Positions 1 through 11,155 of a stretch of DNA of 64,000 bases are shown here, in pieces. The notes beneath the pieces were generated by a model. It did not search any database. It saw only the letters and a program-made list of their open reading frames with translations, and had not been told where the DNA came from. This stretch comes from Acanthosoma haemorrhoidale (Eukaryota; Arthropoda; Insecta; Hemiptera; Acanthosomatidae): NCBI GenBank assembly GCA_930367205.1, contig OV884009.1, forward strand, positions 100,833,189-100,897,188, written 5' to 3'. Numbering within the stretch: the first letter of the stretch is position 1; the number at the start of each line of letters is the position of its first letter. The translations under genes were made by a program, and so were the position numbers.

Positions 1-36
1 TTTGACTTATACCTAACCTCATAATTTCCATCAGCG
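1..36 (-). CDS. nAChRbeta1: nAChR beta1 exon 5 (partial, start only)
   Basis: On the minus strand a long T tract ends in TTTAG at 37-38, and the exon starts at 36 with C, which completes the split Asn codon of exon 4. It reads (N)-A-D-G-N-Y-E-V-R-Y-K-S and runs off the window edge. A-D-G-N-Y-E-V follows loop A in insect nAChR beta1. The rest of the exon, with the Cys-loop, should continue in the neighbouring sequence. Confidence 0.9.
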
Positions 37-1067
37 CTAAAAAAAAAAGAAATATGAATATGAAAAACATTAGTTTAAATTATGAATAATCTATATTTTA
101 TGGCTATGCATTCCTAGTAATTACCACTTACAGAAAAAAATATCAGCTGGATTGTCGAAATTATCATAGAATAATACTCTTGACAATAGCCAATGCAATG
201 CAAAGTAAACTTCTTGCTGATAGCATACAATTTACTTTCCAGTGTAATGGACTAGAGGTTCTACCTTTCACTGAACAAATACTAGGACAATACCAGTATG
301 GTTTCAAGGAAAATCCACCACAGAGAAGCTATTTCCCTTCCCCCAGACATAGGAAAAAGACTGCGAATACCAACTTCCCACCAAGTACTTATAGTCCAGG
401 TAACAAAAGAAAAATAAATCATTTAGTTCTGAATTTCGGTGCAGTTAGTTGTTCATTGGAGTATCCTGAAATTAAAAAAAGTCCGCACCAGCAGGGAGAG
501 GAGGGTAGTTTGAAGGTATTTTTTTTTTTCGATTTTTCTGAAACATCCTTATACTTTAGCAAAATATACTTCATATACGAAATTAAGGTACACAAAATTT
601 CCTATAAGAAAAATTTAATTCATTTTTTTCATAGTCAGTAGTGTGGAAGATAGAGGGAGACTGCAAGTTGAATTTATCAAGGTGAGCATGTTTCACCTGT
701 GAGACTTCAGAGTTATGATAGTACGAATTTTGCACTATGCTTCATACAACTGTTATCTCCACTAAGCATATGGAGTAACAAGTATTTATTAGAGGATCCG
801 TAGACCAGGGGGATCACATCAAATTTGAGCTTGTATCCAAGTTGATGAAACGAGACTCTTTCCTGGTTGAAATGGTATATTGTATTAGAAAATGTTTTTG
901 TGGATGTAAGATAGATATCTGAATGTGGTTTCATTTGATTCAGTCAACCAAAAAGTTAGAAAAACTTGCCTATACCCGTTTTAGAGGTTTTAAAATTGAG
1001 TTGCATAAATGTTACTATTAAAATGAACTATTAATATTGTTTAAGTTCAATACTTGAGGAGATAACT
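37..1067. other. beta1 intron 4, left part: nothing recognised
   Basis: AT-rich intronic DNA next to the exon 5 acceptor. Open frames at 180-641 (+) and 713-934 (-) have no motif I recognise and look random. No repeat or RNA gene seen. Confidence 0.5.
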
Positions 1068-1629
1068 GTTGTGGCCACCTCTTAATTACGAATAATTAAA
1101 AGTTCCCCTCTTCTCGGATCATATTATACCTGTCAATGTTTCCATATTTGTTGTTGATAAAGGTTATGACGTCAGTGAGAGTGGGGGAGGAGATGGTGGG
1201 TTAAACAGCCGCAGGTGGGGACCCATCCCCACCACGGCTGGGCACCCTATATAAGCATCGGGATTAGACAGAATTAGAATAACAGGACCGTCACTTGGAA
1301 CACTACTCTCTCCTCTCTCTCTGCACTGGCACTTGCTGCTCTACTGAAACCATGGTCTTCTCATTCAACTACCTCTGCATCTCTCTCTCCTGACCTCACT
1401 ATGTTTTAGTCCGGCGTTGTCAGACCCCACACCTGCCATCTCTGCCTTCGTCTCGCTAAAACTAGCACTTCCTTGGGAGAGACCTCTTCCTCGCGGACGA
1501 CGGTTGCCGTGGCCTTACAACTCTTACCTAATGGCTAGCAACGACCTCTCTGATTCAACGAAGGCTCGGACGAGAGCGGGTCACCAACCCAACCACCATA
1601 TAAACCAAGATAGTTTATTACAATATTAG
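1068..1629 (+). mobile_element. Possible solo LTR with TATA-type promoter
   Basis: A GC-richer block starts with TGTTGTGGCCACC (1068). It carries a clear TATA motif (CCCTATATAAGC near 1246) after a G-rich stretch, then a pyrimidine-rich leader with CTCTCTC runs, and ends near TTTATTACA (~1621). TG...CA ends plus an internal promoter suggest a solo LTR, perhaps BEL/Pao-like. No second LTR or clear target duplication was found, so the limits are approximate. It could instead be an unrelated promoter in the intron. Confidence 0.4.
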
Positions 1630-1639
1630 AATATAAATA

Positions 1640-2290
1640 AAAAAAAAGTAATATGAAACTGATATGAGGCATGGATCAGGACCAAATGTGCAAGTGGGTC
1701 GATGGAGAGATATTGTTGTAGAAGTCGAATTCTTCAGCCTCTTCCTCCTCTTCTTCATCAGTCTTCTTGAATCAGTGGGTCGTTTGTGCAGGTGCCACAG
1801 GCAGCCGGTGAAAACTACTGAGGATGGCATCCCAGCTTTACGGTACCTACATCGTCGAATTGCAGTAATTATAGCATGGGCAATAGACACTGGTTTTCTT
1901 TTCACTTTATTCTCTTCCCTTCTTTTTTCAGAAACCAACGAACCTCAACTTGGTCTACAAAATAGTCAGTTGGTGGGTACATACCTGTTTCGCATGCTTG
2001 GGAACGGGCATTGTCTTTTGTATTGGCAGCAGCAGTAGGGGGTCTTACGCTCTGACATATTGATGAGTACCACGCTTCGTTCAAGATTTTGTGGCCTACA
2101 TCACGAAAGGAGACAGCAGTACTGCTCGTTTTCGTTTGGCTGAATGTTACACGCACGCCATATTTCTGGTTCAACGTTGGATTTTCGTCTGATGAAATTC
2201 GCTGCATCAGTTCATCCATACAAAACTGGTAGTCACCGTGTTCATCCAAATACTTATAAATCTCCTCCATCGTAGCTATATTTTTGTATC
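1640..2290 (-). pseudogene. Mobile-element ORF relic of unknown type
   Basis: The minus-strand frame 2270-1902 begins M-E-E-I-Y-K-Y-L-D-E-H-G-D-Y and contains K-Y-G-V-R-V-T-F, C/S-F-R-D-V-G-H-K-I-L-N-E-A-W-Y and a Y-P-P-T-D-Y-F motif. A shifted frame (1938-1664) continues with K-P-V-S-I-A-H-A-I-I-T-A-I-R. From memory, similar word order occurs in uncharacterised repetitive ORFs of arthropod genomes. I cannot name the element class. The frame break between the parts and its place inside a beta1 intron suggest a decayed insertion rather than a host gene. Confidence 0.4.
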
Positions 2291-3599
2291 TTTAGGGCTA
2301 CCTCTAGGGACCTTGCTTGGTGGTCCGACTAAGAAGATGTTTACGTAACAGTTATGGTGGTAAAAAGGATCATTCACATGTAGGTCTCCTGCAACGTCGA
2401 TGCGTCTTAAAGCATATAAGGGTACCCCCCCCCCCATTCATCATCTTATCATCTTTTAGTGTTGCTCGGTTTTTGGTAGATTCTTTTAATAGATTCATGA
2501 AATGTAGAGGTTCGGAGATTATATACCTGTCAACGCTTAGACAACAGTTTTTTTTCTTTCATTTACGTAAAAATCTTCGTCCACTGTTTGAGAACAAAAG
2601 AGGCACTGACTTTTGATATCAAATCTCTTTTGAGATGATCTCCTCACAGGGGTTGAATGTGATGTGGAAGGTTTTGGTGATTTAGTTTGTGTTATTGCGC
2701 TTTGAAATGATTGAGATTTAGCATATTTGTTTCTATGATTCAAACCCTTTTTTCTTACCCTGAAGAGTTTCAGTTTTGCCTCTTGTCACACATGCCTTTC
2801 TCAAATCAATAATCCCTTTTTCACCAACATAGCAGCCATCATCCTCTACTTCATCATCACAAACTAAACACTTTCACTATCGAAGAGTATCCTATTCAGA
2901 GAAAATAAACACTGTTAATCGGCGCTAAAACGTTTTGACTGACTTTTGTGAAGTGTATAACCCAGATGAAAGAAGAGGACCGAAAAATATATTTAAGAAA
3001 TTCGAGGGGGGAAGGGGAATATTTAGCTAAGAGGGGGGAATCAACAATGGGAAGATGGTCAGCAACAATACGGTGGTATCTGACCGTCAAAAAACAAGGG
3101 TTTTTTTTTGAAGGTCAGGTACCACTGTATTGAGGCTTTCTAGCTTTTAAAGTTATTTACTATTTACGTTACTTCAAACATTATTTGTTACCTATAAATA
3201 ATTGATCAAATTTAATTATTTTCCATTCATTCAAGTTTTAGAGGTAAAACAGTGATCTGTTAGACAATTTTTAATAAAAACTAACATTTTATCCCACTCT
3301 ATCTCCCTACTGACTATGGAAAAATAAATAGAACCTTTCTTATATGAAATGTTATGTACTATAATTTTGTATACTAAGTACCTTGATAGTTCCTAAGATA
3401 TTTGAGAAAAACAGAAAAAAGGGACCTTCAAACTGACCCCCCCCACTCACCGTATGTTTTTCAAAACACTTCAATAAACAACTGTATCGAAATCCAGAAC
3501 TATATAATTTTTTTTTCTAATCAGAAATTTTTGGCCTTCGTTTTCTGGACTATTTATTATCTGTAGATATCAAGAGTGTTTATGCTCGCCGCAGTATTT
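2291..3599. other. beta1 intron 4, middle: nothing recognised
   Basis: AT-rich intronic DNA with homopolymer runs (C runs near 2426 and 3437, T runs near 2550 and 3100). The frames at 2317-2616, 2537-2743 and 2896-3133 are low-complexity and carry no motif I can support. Confidence 0.5.
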
Positions 3600-4000
3600 G
3601 ATAATATATTTACAATGCAGTGGTGGATTTGGGAATTCCAAGGAAATTAGTGCGCTTATGCAATGCTACGATGGGCAGTGACAGATGAGTGGTACGAATT
3701 GAGAGTGGGTTCTATGAATGATTTTTAATGAAAGGTGGAGTGAAGCAGTGGGATGCTCTGACAAGAACGTGATATTTGTGCCCCATTACCCAGTCATATA
3801 CCCATTCAGAAAGAGCTAAGGCAAGGAAACCTGGTTTCCACAGTATTATTCGATATGGTCTTGAAAGTCGGGCTTTGAGCAGTCTGGACCAATGCAGACA
3901 GGAACATTTTAGCGTTGACTCAAACAGCTCTAACTTTTGTGGATGGTGTTTTACTCACTGGGAGAATAGCTAATGTATTTCTTGGAGCATTTGCGTAGTA
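3600..4000 (+). pseudogene. Old non-LTR reverse transcriptase relic
   Basis: Across several frames the plus strand spells a LINE RT palm: F-G-I-P-R-K-L-V-R-L-C-N-A-T-M-G (~3630-3680), K-E-L-R-Q-G-N-L-V-S-T-V-L-F-D-M-V-L (~3812-3860), and A-L-T-F-V-D-G-V-L-L-T-G-R (~3930-3965). The last stands where active copies have Y-A-D-D-I. The catalytic Asp pair is degraded to V-D-G, and stops and frameshifts interrupt it. The word order recalls RTE/CR1-like elements; the clade is a guess. The open frame 3920-4150 (-) overlaps it and is not recognised. Confidence 0.55.
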
Positions 4001-4268
4001 CTTTGGTTTAACGGCCACCTTTATGTACTTTTTATCTTTGAGGCTTTTCATGAACCAGTGGAGTGGTTCAACGATATCCAGGGGACGGCTATCTATTGGT
4101 CCCCACTCTGTTCTAACATCCATACCTACGGAGCCATAATCTTGAAACAAAATCCACCATCAGCGATGGGGTTGGATAAGGATGTATATATATATTAAAT
4201 GAAAAACGATGCGTACAATCTTATTTGCCTATTTTAATATCTAAGTTTATGATTTTAGCTTAACATAC

Positions 4269-4378
4269 TTATTGAAGAGGACAATGTCTGGTTTCCAAAC
4301 TTTATCAGGAGGGAGTCTCAACACACTGATTCCACCGTAATCAGCTTCGTCCCATTGAAGTTGGTAATCTGTCCATAC
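4269..4378 (-). CDS. nAChRbeta1: nAChR beta1 exon 4 (loop D to loop A)
   Basis: 110-nt exon with acceptor TTTTCAG and donor AATAA|GTATGT. It encodes [20 protein letters not shown] followed by [16 protein letters not shown], residues ~75-110 by my splice model, and ends with AA of the next Asn codon. [10 protein letters not shown] is loop A of the acetylcholine-binding site, and V-W-T-D-Y-Q-L-Q-W is part of loop D and the following strand. Starting with a full codon, it joins exon 3 (..V-W-L-R-L) exactly, and its last two bases join exon 5. Thr in V-W-T-D-Y is where I recall variable residues (Tyr, Lys, Asn) in other insects. Confidence 0.95.
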
Positions 4379-5899
4379 CTGAAAACAATATCCTCTTGGT
4401 CATTTCCATATAGTTTATAACTATATAAATTTCAAAATGCAGTAGAAGGACATTTCGGGAATATCTCCCAACTTAAGCAATTATTATGTAATTTTTGCAT
4501 GTTGTATCACAATCGTTATTTAAATTTAATTAACTCCATAACATATAATTTCATTATTTAACACTAAGTTTTTAATATTCTAACGAGTAGGTACACTAAT
4601 TAGGGACACTTGTACATATACTTCTTTCTTGATATTCGAGCTGTCAATGACTCGCCCTAGAGCACTATGTTATAAGAAAAATTGTAAGATGGGGGCTATC
4701 AGCTATAATCTATATATTTCAAAATAAAATAAATATAATGTAAGGCTTATGCCAAAATGGAGAATCTGCCATTTAGGTAAAAGTAGTGGCAAATAGCTTT
4801 TAAACCAGTAATGAACTTTTATCTTCGATGATTTTGTCATTTTTCCTGAATGGCATACCAGATTTTGAATTAATTTAAGGAAACGACTTATAAATTGCTT
4901 GATGTACGTGGACGATGATGCATGCCCGACTTTGTTGCTAATAGACCTTTCACCCAATGACTTCGATTCTTGATAGCACCTGCGTACCTGGTAAAATGAG
5001 GGGATGAAGAATAGTTTGAGTAAACAGACATGTGTCGGTCACAAACGAACGTTATGAACTGATCTGTTAGTTTAACGATCTTCTAGCCGGGTCGGCGTGT
5101 TTAGTTTGGCTAAAGAACATATCTTTGACTGAATATCAATGAAAACAGTTTCCGCTAGCGTTACTAATTATTGTAGTACTTTTTGTTTCATGCAGGATTT
5201 ATTTGCCTCGACATGTTTTATTATTAAATATGTTTATTAGTCTAAACATGTTATGTTTAAAACTGACAGCAAATTAAAGCTGTCATAACATACTGTTTAC
5301 ATTTTACATAAATAGATATTTTCAAAACGTATTCAGCAGTTCCAAACATTTATCCCATTCTTCTATTAGACAGGAAAATTAATTAATTCTATACATAGTG
5401 TTAAATTTTCTTTTAGAATATTTGCCGGTGTGGGTTGAACCTTGATAATTTATTAAATAAATTTTTGTCTTCCCTTCAGTTTTTTACAATATTTATAATA
5501 ATCCAAGCGCTTTCGAAGGCTTAAACCAGCTTTAAGGCGTTGAAAGCGATGTTACTTTGACGGCTGTTGCCCCACGACTGTCGTTCTATTCGTTTCTAAA
5601 ACTTTCCAGAAGATTCTACAGAGTTCTGTTTGCCTAAACATGGGCTCGAATGCCATCAGGACTGTCATCAATCAGCTATGCCCTGTAAATATGGACTTGA
5701 CACTATCATCGGTCATTTTTGGGATGTTATTTTACACCCCTTCTCAAACCCCATGCTGACGGAGCTGAAAATGGAGTTAAACGGAATCAAGATTGTCACT
5801 ATTGATTTCAGCGAACCCCACAATTATGAATTAGAACCTGTTATCGGTCGTCATTATAGTAGTTTTTACCTTTTACATTTTGACAGTGTTTTTGGTGGT
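4379..5899. other. beta1 intron 3, left part: nothing recognised
   Basis: Intronic DNA upstream of exon 4. The frame 4957-4703 (-) and a less AT-rich block at 5500-5870 carry no recognised domain. The block at 5500-5870 directly abuts the foldback-like element. Confidence 0.45.
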
Positions 5900-6210
5900 T
5901 AGTCACTTTTGGTCTGATAAAGTAAGGCAGTCGTGAGGTTGAAAAGTTTAGAGAGAGCCCTTGTTCAGCTTGAGGTCATTGAACGTTATTGAGTGCAATT
6001 GTCATATTAGTCATTTTTGGTCTGATACAGTGTGGCAATAGTGTGCTTGAAAAGAGTACAGAGAGCCCCTGTTAAGCTTATCGTCATTGAACGTAATTGA
6101 GTTACATTGTGATATTAGTCACTTTTGGTCTGATAAAGTAAGGCAGTCGTGTGGCGGACAAGAGTAGAGAGAGCCCTTGTTCAGCTTAAGGTCATTGAAC
6201 GTTATTGAGT
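5900..6210 (+). repeat. Left arm: three 108-bp tandem units
   Basis: Units begin at 5900, 6008 and 6116 and share the order GGTCTGATA, GTAAGGCAGT or GTGTGGCAAT, AGAGAGCCC, GGTCATTGAACG, TTATTGAGT. The third unit stops near 6210 where LINE-derived sequence begins. Units 1 and 3 resemble each other more than unit 2. Confidence 0.85.
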
Positions 6211-6815
6211 CAGTTATTATATCCGAAAGGGGAAAAAGCCTTGCTAAGGTCCTATACTATAGGAGGGCAAGAGATATCCACGACTTTCTTAATGTACTAT
6301 CTGGGTGTAAAAATGGATAGGCAGATCCATTTCTCTACTCATTTTAGTAACAAAATAGATAAAATACGTCTTACCGGCTTCATCAATCTTGCCACTGCGT
6401 CTCAAAATAATGATATATAAATGTGCCCTCAGGCCAGCTCTGCTTTACGGTGGCTCACTATATACTCATTGACTAACAATACAGCTAAAATTCTACAACA
6501 ATACCAGAATGGGATCATGAGAAAAGTGGTCCGACATACCTCTCTCGAGTTGTTAAAGAACGCCGACCTGCACCCGTTGCTTGGTGTGCCATCGGTGGGT
6601 GAGTTCATCAATCGGAGACACATCAAGTTTTGTGACTCATTGTAGCACCTCACAACCCCAATGCTCAACACTACGACCCCATCACCCTTCCCACATCGAT
6701 GGCTACAGACTGCCGGGGAAAATTAGGTTAACATTTAGTTTAAGTTTTTATTGTTAGATGTAAGTTAGTTTTAAGTCTATGATAAATAAAGTGACCCTTT
6801 TCACTTTTAATGAAG
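6205..6815 (+). pseudogene. LINE RT C-terminal fragment plus 3'UTR (family B)
   Basis: Two frames spell the end of a LINE ORF2: R-S-Y-T-I-G-G-Q-E-I, Y-L-G-V-K-M-D, then N-N-T-A-K-I-L-Q-Q-Y-Q-N-G-I-M-R-K and F-I-N-R-R-H-I-K-F-C-D-S-L. A 3'UTR follows with GATAAATAAAG near 6781. A TAA at 6418 and a frame change break the ORF. The F-I-x-R-R-H-I-K-F-x-D-S-L and P-F-P-H-R-W motifs recur at ~23280-23380, so both belong to one LINE family. It fills the centre of the foldback-like element. Confidence 0.7.
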
Positions 6816-6820
6816 GCATC

Positions 6821-7052
6821 ACTTCACTGTATCAGACCAAAAGTGACTAATATCACAATTTAACTCAATTACGTTGAATGAGGATATGCTGAATAAGGAA
6901 TCTCTCTGATCTTTTCAAGCACACTACTGCCTCAATGTGTCAGACCAAAAGTGACTAATATCTCAATGTTACTCAATTACGTTCAATGATGAAAAACTGA
7001 ATATGGACTATCTCTACTCTTTTCCAGCAAAACACTGCCTCACTGTATCACA
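6821..7052 (-). repeat. Right arm: inverted 108-bp units
   Basis: The reverse complement repeats the left-arm unit, with TCAGACCAAAAGTGACTA ending at 6849 and 6957. The outer partial unit runs to ~7052, where similarity stops inside CACTGTATCACACC. The arm is about 2.2 units long, shorter than the left arm. Confidence 0.85.
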
Positions 7053-8994
7053 CCATTTATCTCATGTCTGATAAATTCACTTGATTATTATTTTTTTAGT
7101 GATTTTGTCTACGGCGATGGCCTGGATTATAGTTAAAAATATATAAGTATATTATATTCAATGATATTTATTTCAATTGGTTCTGATACATTTTAACCGG
7201 GAAATGTGGTTGGGGAAAGATTGGGCCGAATCCTGATTTGGATAGGAAACAGGAAATGTACAGGAAGATGGAGGTGTCAGTGGTAATCTAAGCGGCTTCT
7301 AGGTTTAATTAACGTAGAAGTAGAGAGGGCGGACGGAAGGGTTTCCGGTACAGGTTAATCCATTATAATTTAATACGCCCATTTTAGCCCTATGCTGTAA
7401 TATTCCGGAAACCAGGCCTGGTTGTTTAAAATGTTATCAAATAGCGGTCGACTTATGGTGTAAATAAATGGCTGAATTTCTGTCATTATTTTAATCCTGG
7501 TAGCTGATACAAAATAAATCCTTGAAAATAATTTTAAGGTAGACCTAATTATAATGTCTTCAAATCTGAACCTATAAATCCATTGATTTATATACCGATG
7601 GGACATTTCCTAATTTTAACCAGTTCCAAGTTCTCCTGTGCAATGAATATTTGTTTTCTCATTTGCTTTTTATTATAATTTTTTATTTTTTCCCCGCTAT
7701 TTGATAATTATATTTTTTGAAGTGGTGTTCCTTATTACTGCCAATAAAAACGAAATACTGTCCTTAAAGAATTTCTCGGCATTTATAAGCCAGTGTTTGG
7801 TTGATAAGAATCAGGGGGTGCAGTGACCATGAAAAAAGTGTCGCACTTGCATCACAGAGTCTCAGGAATTATTATACCAAGAATATGATCATGAGCTAAA
7901 AACTGCCGGTCTATCATGAGTAGGGGCAGGCCTCTTTTTTATATTAAGGACGTGACCATTGAATGTAGTTATTTAAACTTTTTTTTTACTATTTTCAGCG
8001 TAAAATGAGCCAGAAACAAAGTATTCCAGTCAACGCCCACCAATAACCATCAATTAACATATGTTACACATACCGTTTTATGTGATAATAATATTGAAAT
8101 AATTCAGTTGATGAGAGGAAATTTTCTGGATCATTAATTTAGAGGGGCCCGGATTTCATCATAAAATTGTTTTTTTTTGCATGATAATTAACTATGGATA
8201 ATATTGCATTGTATTGAAATATTAAATTTATAACCCTCGGTTGGAAAAATAGTCCCAATCAAGTAACAAAATGTAGAACCATGCCTCACTGCTGGGCCAG
8301 GTTACATGCTGTTAAACAGAACTACGGCAATACTAATTTCCTCAAATTTATTATTTTACAAATACAAGAGACAGACCTTGATACATATTAGGTAGACAAT
8401 AAAGATATAAACTAAAGCAATATTTGACTTTACCATTAGAAGACTGGATGCAGAGTGAGCTCCCCTCCACAGGTAACCGCTTACCCAAAAATTGTCAGTT
8501 GCCCTGGCTTCAATGTTATTACTAGACAACTGAATCGTACCCATTCACGTTCCTAGGGGAAGCTACCTCTTTTTTCAGAGACAAATATTTCTTTTTTATC
8601 CAACATATAAGACATTTATTAATGTCATATGTAGCCAATGGCCAAAAATATACTGCTTAGCCATAATTATGCCATGTGCCCAACATAAAAGTAAGCTGTA
8701 AATCAATGGACATCCATTCTATTCATTTAATGCTACTAAACATTTTATCTTCTTTCTATTCCATCCATTGTTTTTTATATATTTTTTAAAAGATTTTTAT
8801 TCAAATTGATTATTTATCATATGAATATTGACTTTGTTAATACTATAGGGTGTTTCTGCTGATTGGGTATTTGCCATTTTCATTCAAATTTTATTTACAC
8901 AGACATTATGGTAAATGTATTGGTGCTGTGAATTTAGATCTCTTAAGATGCCTAAATAAATTTATTTGTAATTTATCCGTGCATATGTACTTAC
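7053..8994. other. beta1 intron 3, right part: nothing recognised
   Basis: AT-rich intronic DNA up to the exon 3 donor. Short frames at 7370-7606 (-) and 8356-8544 (-) have no domain or family resemblance that I can support. Confidence 0.5.
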
Positions 8995-9039
8995 CAGACG
9001 TAGCCAGACGTTCGATTTCATAATCTGGTTCTTTTCGTT
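8995..9039 (-). CDS. nAChRbeta1: nAChR beta1 exon 3 (45 nt)
   Basis: This 45-nt micro-exon has acceptor ATTTCAG and donor CTG|GTAAGT. It encodes N-E-K-N-Q-I-M-K-S-N-V-W-L-R-L with complete codons at both ends, residues ~60-74. Its size and sequence match exon 3 of insect nAChR genes as I recall them. The Arg in V-W-L-R-L sits in loop D. By motif position it corresponds to the aphid beta1 Arg81 whose change to Thr gives neonicotinoid resistance, so this copy has the susceptible residue at that site. The exon is too short for ordinary ORF searches and was found from its motif and splice sites. Confidence 0.95.
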
Positions 9040-9227
9040 CTGAAATAAATAATAAAATAAATAAGTATTTAATTTTATTATAAATTAATATTTACATGTG
9101 AATTAGAATTTTATTTTGAAAATATCAATTAAATTTTTGATTCTATCGCCCACAGGTAAAAAAATAATTTAATTGTCTTAGAGGGTTCTTATTATTTCTT
9201 TTTTACTACTTAACTTTCATCTTCTTC

Positions 9228-9560
9228 TTTTTTTTTTTAGATTCGAAACTTTATTGTGATAAAATTACAATCTGCCTGATGTGGCAATAAGTAATTGTGA
9301 TAAATGTTCTCATTCATACCATATTTACAATTTTTAATAACTCGCTCATTCATACAGTATTTAAAACAACCCAGAGACCTTCCAAATCCACATGGTTCTC
9401 ACCTCCCTCACATACGAAAGAGGAAGCGGAGTCTTGGAAAGTCCCCCACGCTTCTCCATCAGCCGCATCACCGGATACGAGCCAGTGGAGGCTGACCAAG
9501 ATCGCGAGAGCCACAAACGTTCGGGACATGAGTGGAGATACTGACCATTGCCGGGACACC
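9228..9560 (-). mobile_element. Jockey-like family A, 3' end fragment
   Basis: A T run at 9228-9239 (the poly(A) tail on the minus strand) is followed by a polyadenylation signal (CTTTATTG near 9249) and by sequence shared with 22556-22900 (-), 38155-38457 (-) and the 3' end of 41600-41985 (+). Shared landmarks are TGTTCTCATTCATACC, AAATCCACATG, AAAGTCCCCCACGCT and CACCGGATACGAGCCAGT. Only the last codons of ORF2 and the 3'UTR remain. Confidence 0.75.
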
Positions 9561-9606
9561 CGTGGCCCGCGAGAGAGGAATCTTGGTAAGTCCCCTTGTC
9601 CCTCCG

Positions 9607-10385
9607 TTTTTCTCTTTTTTCAAAACCTCTTTTATAAACATTTTTTTACAACAGATGATCAAAATACAATGAACAAGATTTACAATTTACAAATTCTCCT
9701 CGTGCTGCATACTTAGATGCATTTGAAGGAGGGTAGATTTATAATTTACAATTGTCTTTTTACAGTGATAGATTGGGGGAAGTCAATAAATGCGTAAGCC
9801 GGTAAGACTTCGTGCGGGTTTGCTTCAAGTTCCTCGCAAAATGATTACTAAAACGGAGGTGTCTGTCCGTTTTAAGGCCCAGATATACTAGGTTGTTGGC
9901 TGGTGAGTTTTGCTCCGTTCCTACTGTGGAAAGAGAAAATTACGCAGTCAGTCTTACCCGCGTTTACAGAGATATTGAGTCTCCCCAATCTCTCACTGAT
10001 CTGGTTACAGGCTACTTCAGCCTGTCTAAGGAGAACTAACTTGGCGCTCATGCTGCTGCTGTACACCGCTATGTCATCAGCGAAAGTAGTAACTGTTGAG
10101 TTTTTATACTGGGCTCCTACAATTTCAGACGTGTACTCGTTGAAAAGTACTGGGGATAAGACGGCTCCTTGGGTACTCCACAGGTCAGTGGCACAGCTGG
10201 CACAGCGAGAAGCAATCACCCACCCGCACCCGCATCGATCGTTCAAGAATTGAAGAAGAATTGAAATTGCTAGCCAGAATTGAATTGAGTTGCTCCGGGC
10301 ATTCCCGGTTGTAGAGCATTTGGCATAGCGTCCCGTGGGACACAAAGTCAAATGCCTGAGTGCAGTCTATCGAAATCATAGCCGG
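9607..10385 (-). pseudogene. Truncated LINE copy with RT palm (family B)
   Basis: On the minus strand two overlapping frames give I-S-I-D-C-T-Q-A-F-D-F-V-S-H-G (10379-10335), then Q-G-A-V-L-S-P-V-L-F-N-E-Y-T-S-E-I and T-T-F-A-D-D-I-A-V-Y-S-S (to ~10040). These are RT motifs A, B and C with the F-A-D-D catalytic pair kept. The 3' end has an A-rich tail (T-rich at 9607-9621 on +). Its 3'UTR shares CTCCTCGTGCTGCAT and AAAACCTCTTT with the reverse complement of 23530-23645, linking it to that copy. It is 5' truncated, frameshifted and lacks an endonuclease. Clade unresolved. Confidence 0.75.
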
Positions 10386-10804
10386 CTGTGTTTCTATTCA
10401 AGTTATGGCTAGCTTCTGACTATAGCTTTAGAAGGGGATGTTCTGTGCTCAGACTGGATTTCAATCCAGTGAAGGAGAGGGTAGAGCGATAAATAAATTT
10501 TGGTACAGTCTCTTCAGTTATAGTTTTCCCAAGTTCACAAATAATTAATAAGAGTTGTTCAATTAGTAACCCATTGTCAACTAGATGTATTATATATTCT
10601 GAGAACTGTTGGGCAAGAGTTAGAAAAATGTGGTTACTAGTATTTTTGTATTGCCGTTGACTGTTGTTCATCACCCGTATATTTTTCTTACCGATTTTTG
10701 GTTGAAAATAACGCAGTGATGCAGAAAGTTACACTCCCTTTACATAAAAAGTTTATTTTCATAGTTTTACTAAAACATTTATTTTTCAAAAAAAAACTAT
10801 TTTT
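10386..10804. other. beta1 intron 2 segment: not identified
   Basis: Between two LINE fragments. The frame 10674-10420 (-) is open for 84 codons but shows no motif I recognise. It could be upstream sequence of the adjacent LINE. Confidence 0.35.
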
Positions 10805-11155
10805 AAATAAAGCAAAATGTGCCGACATTTACGCTCTCCCTCTCCCGCAAGCCTGTCCACTAATTTTCTTTTTAATTCGATCACTCTTCCAGTATCCAAG
10901 ATATTACAGTTTGTAGGCTTCCATATCGACAGAAGGACTACTTCGAAGGGGATCACATCTCTCAATAGAAAATAAATTATTAATTTACAAAGTTATACTA
11001 AAGGCAATCTGGGCACACGGAATAGATTTGTGAGGACATCAAACAAGTCAAACCACATGCGTATCTATTCCTTTTAATCAAACAAGTTAATGTAACAATA
11101 GTAACATAGTAACAATAGTTAATGTACCTTATTACGTCAGCAACAAACCCCCCCC
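10805..11155 (+). mobile_element. Jockey-like family A, RT 3' fragment
   Basis: The stretch aligns by eye with 41150-41490 of the longest family A copy. Shared landmarks are GTCCAC..TTTT.TTTTAATTC, TATCCAAGA, TAGGCTTCCAT, GAAAATAAATTA, TTATACT, CAATCTGG and GGAATAGAT. It has internal deletions and stops and represents the RT thumb region only. Confidence 0.65.

Larger units (their letters stand above)
5900..7052. mobile_element. Foldback-like element with 108-bp inverted subrepeats
   Basis: The left arm (5900-6210) has three tandem direct copies of a 108-bp unit, each starting TAGTCA(C/T)TTTTGGTCTGA, at 5900, 6008 and 6116. The right arm (~6821-7052) holds the same unit in reverse complement, with unit starts at 6957 and 6849, again exactly 108 bp apart, plus a partial outer unit to ~7052. 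The arms flank ~610 bp holding a LINE 3' fragment (~6205-6815). Inverted arms made of tandem subrepeats around a variable centre are the layout of foldback (FB/Galileo-type) DNA elements. No transposase is present, so it would be non-autonomous. Alternatively, an inverted satellite array could have been split by a LINE insertion. Confidence 0.7.

Noticed and set aside
3920..4150. Open minus-strand frame between beta1 exons 4 and 5, considered as a further nAChR exon
   Set aside because: It has no nAChR motif, and exon 4 joins exon 5 (1-36) in perfect phase without it. It overlaps the plus-strand RT relic.
9297..9716. Plus-strand ORF of 139 codons, and similar frames at 22607-22828, 38206-38459 and 41623-41934
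   Set aside because: They are the shared 3'UTR of Jockey-like family A read on either strand, not a gene family.
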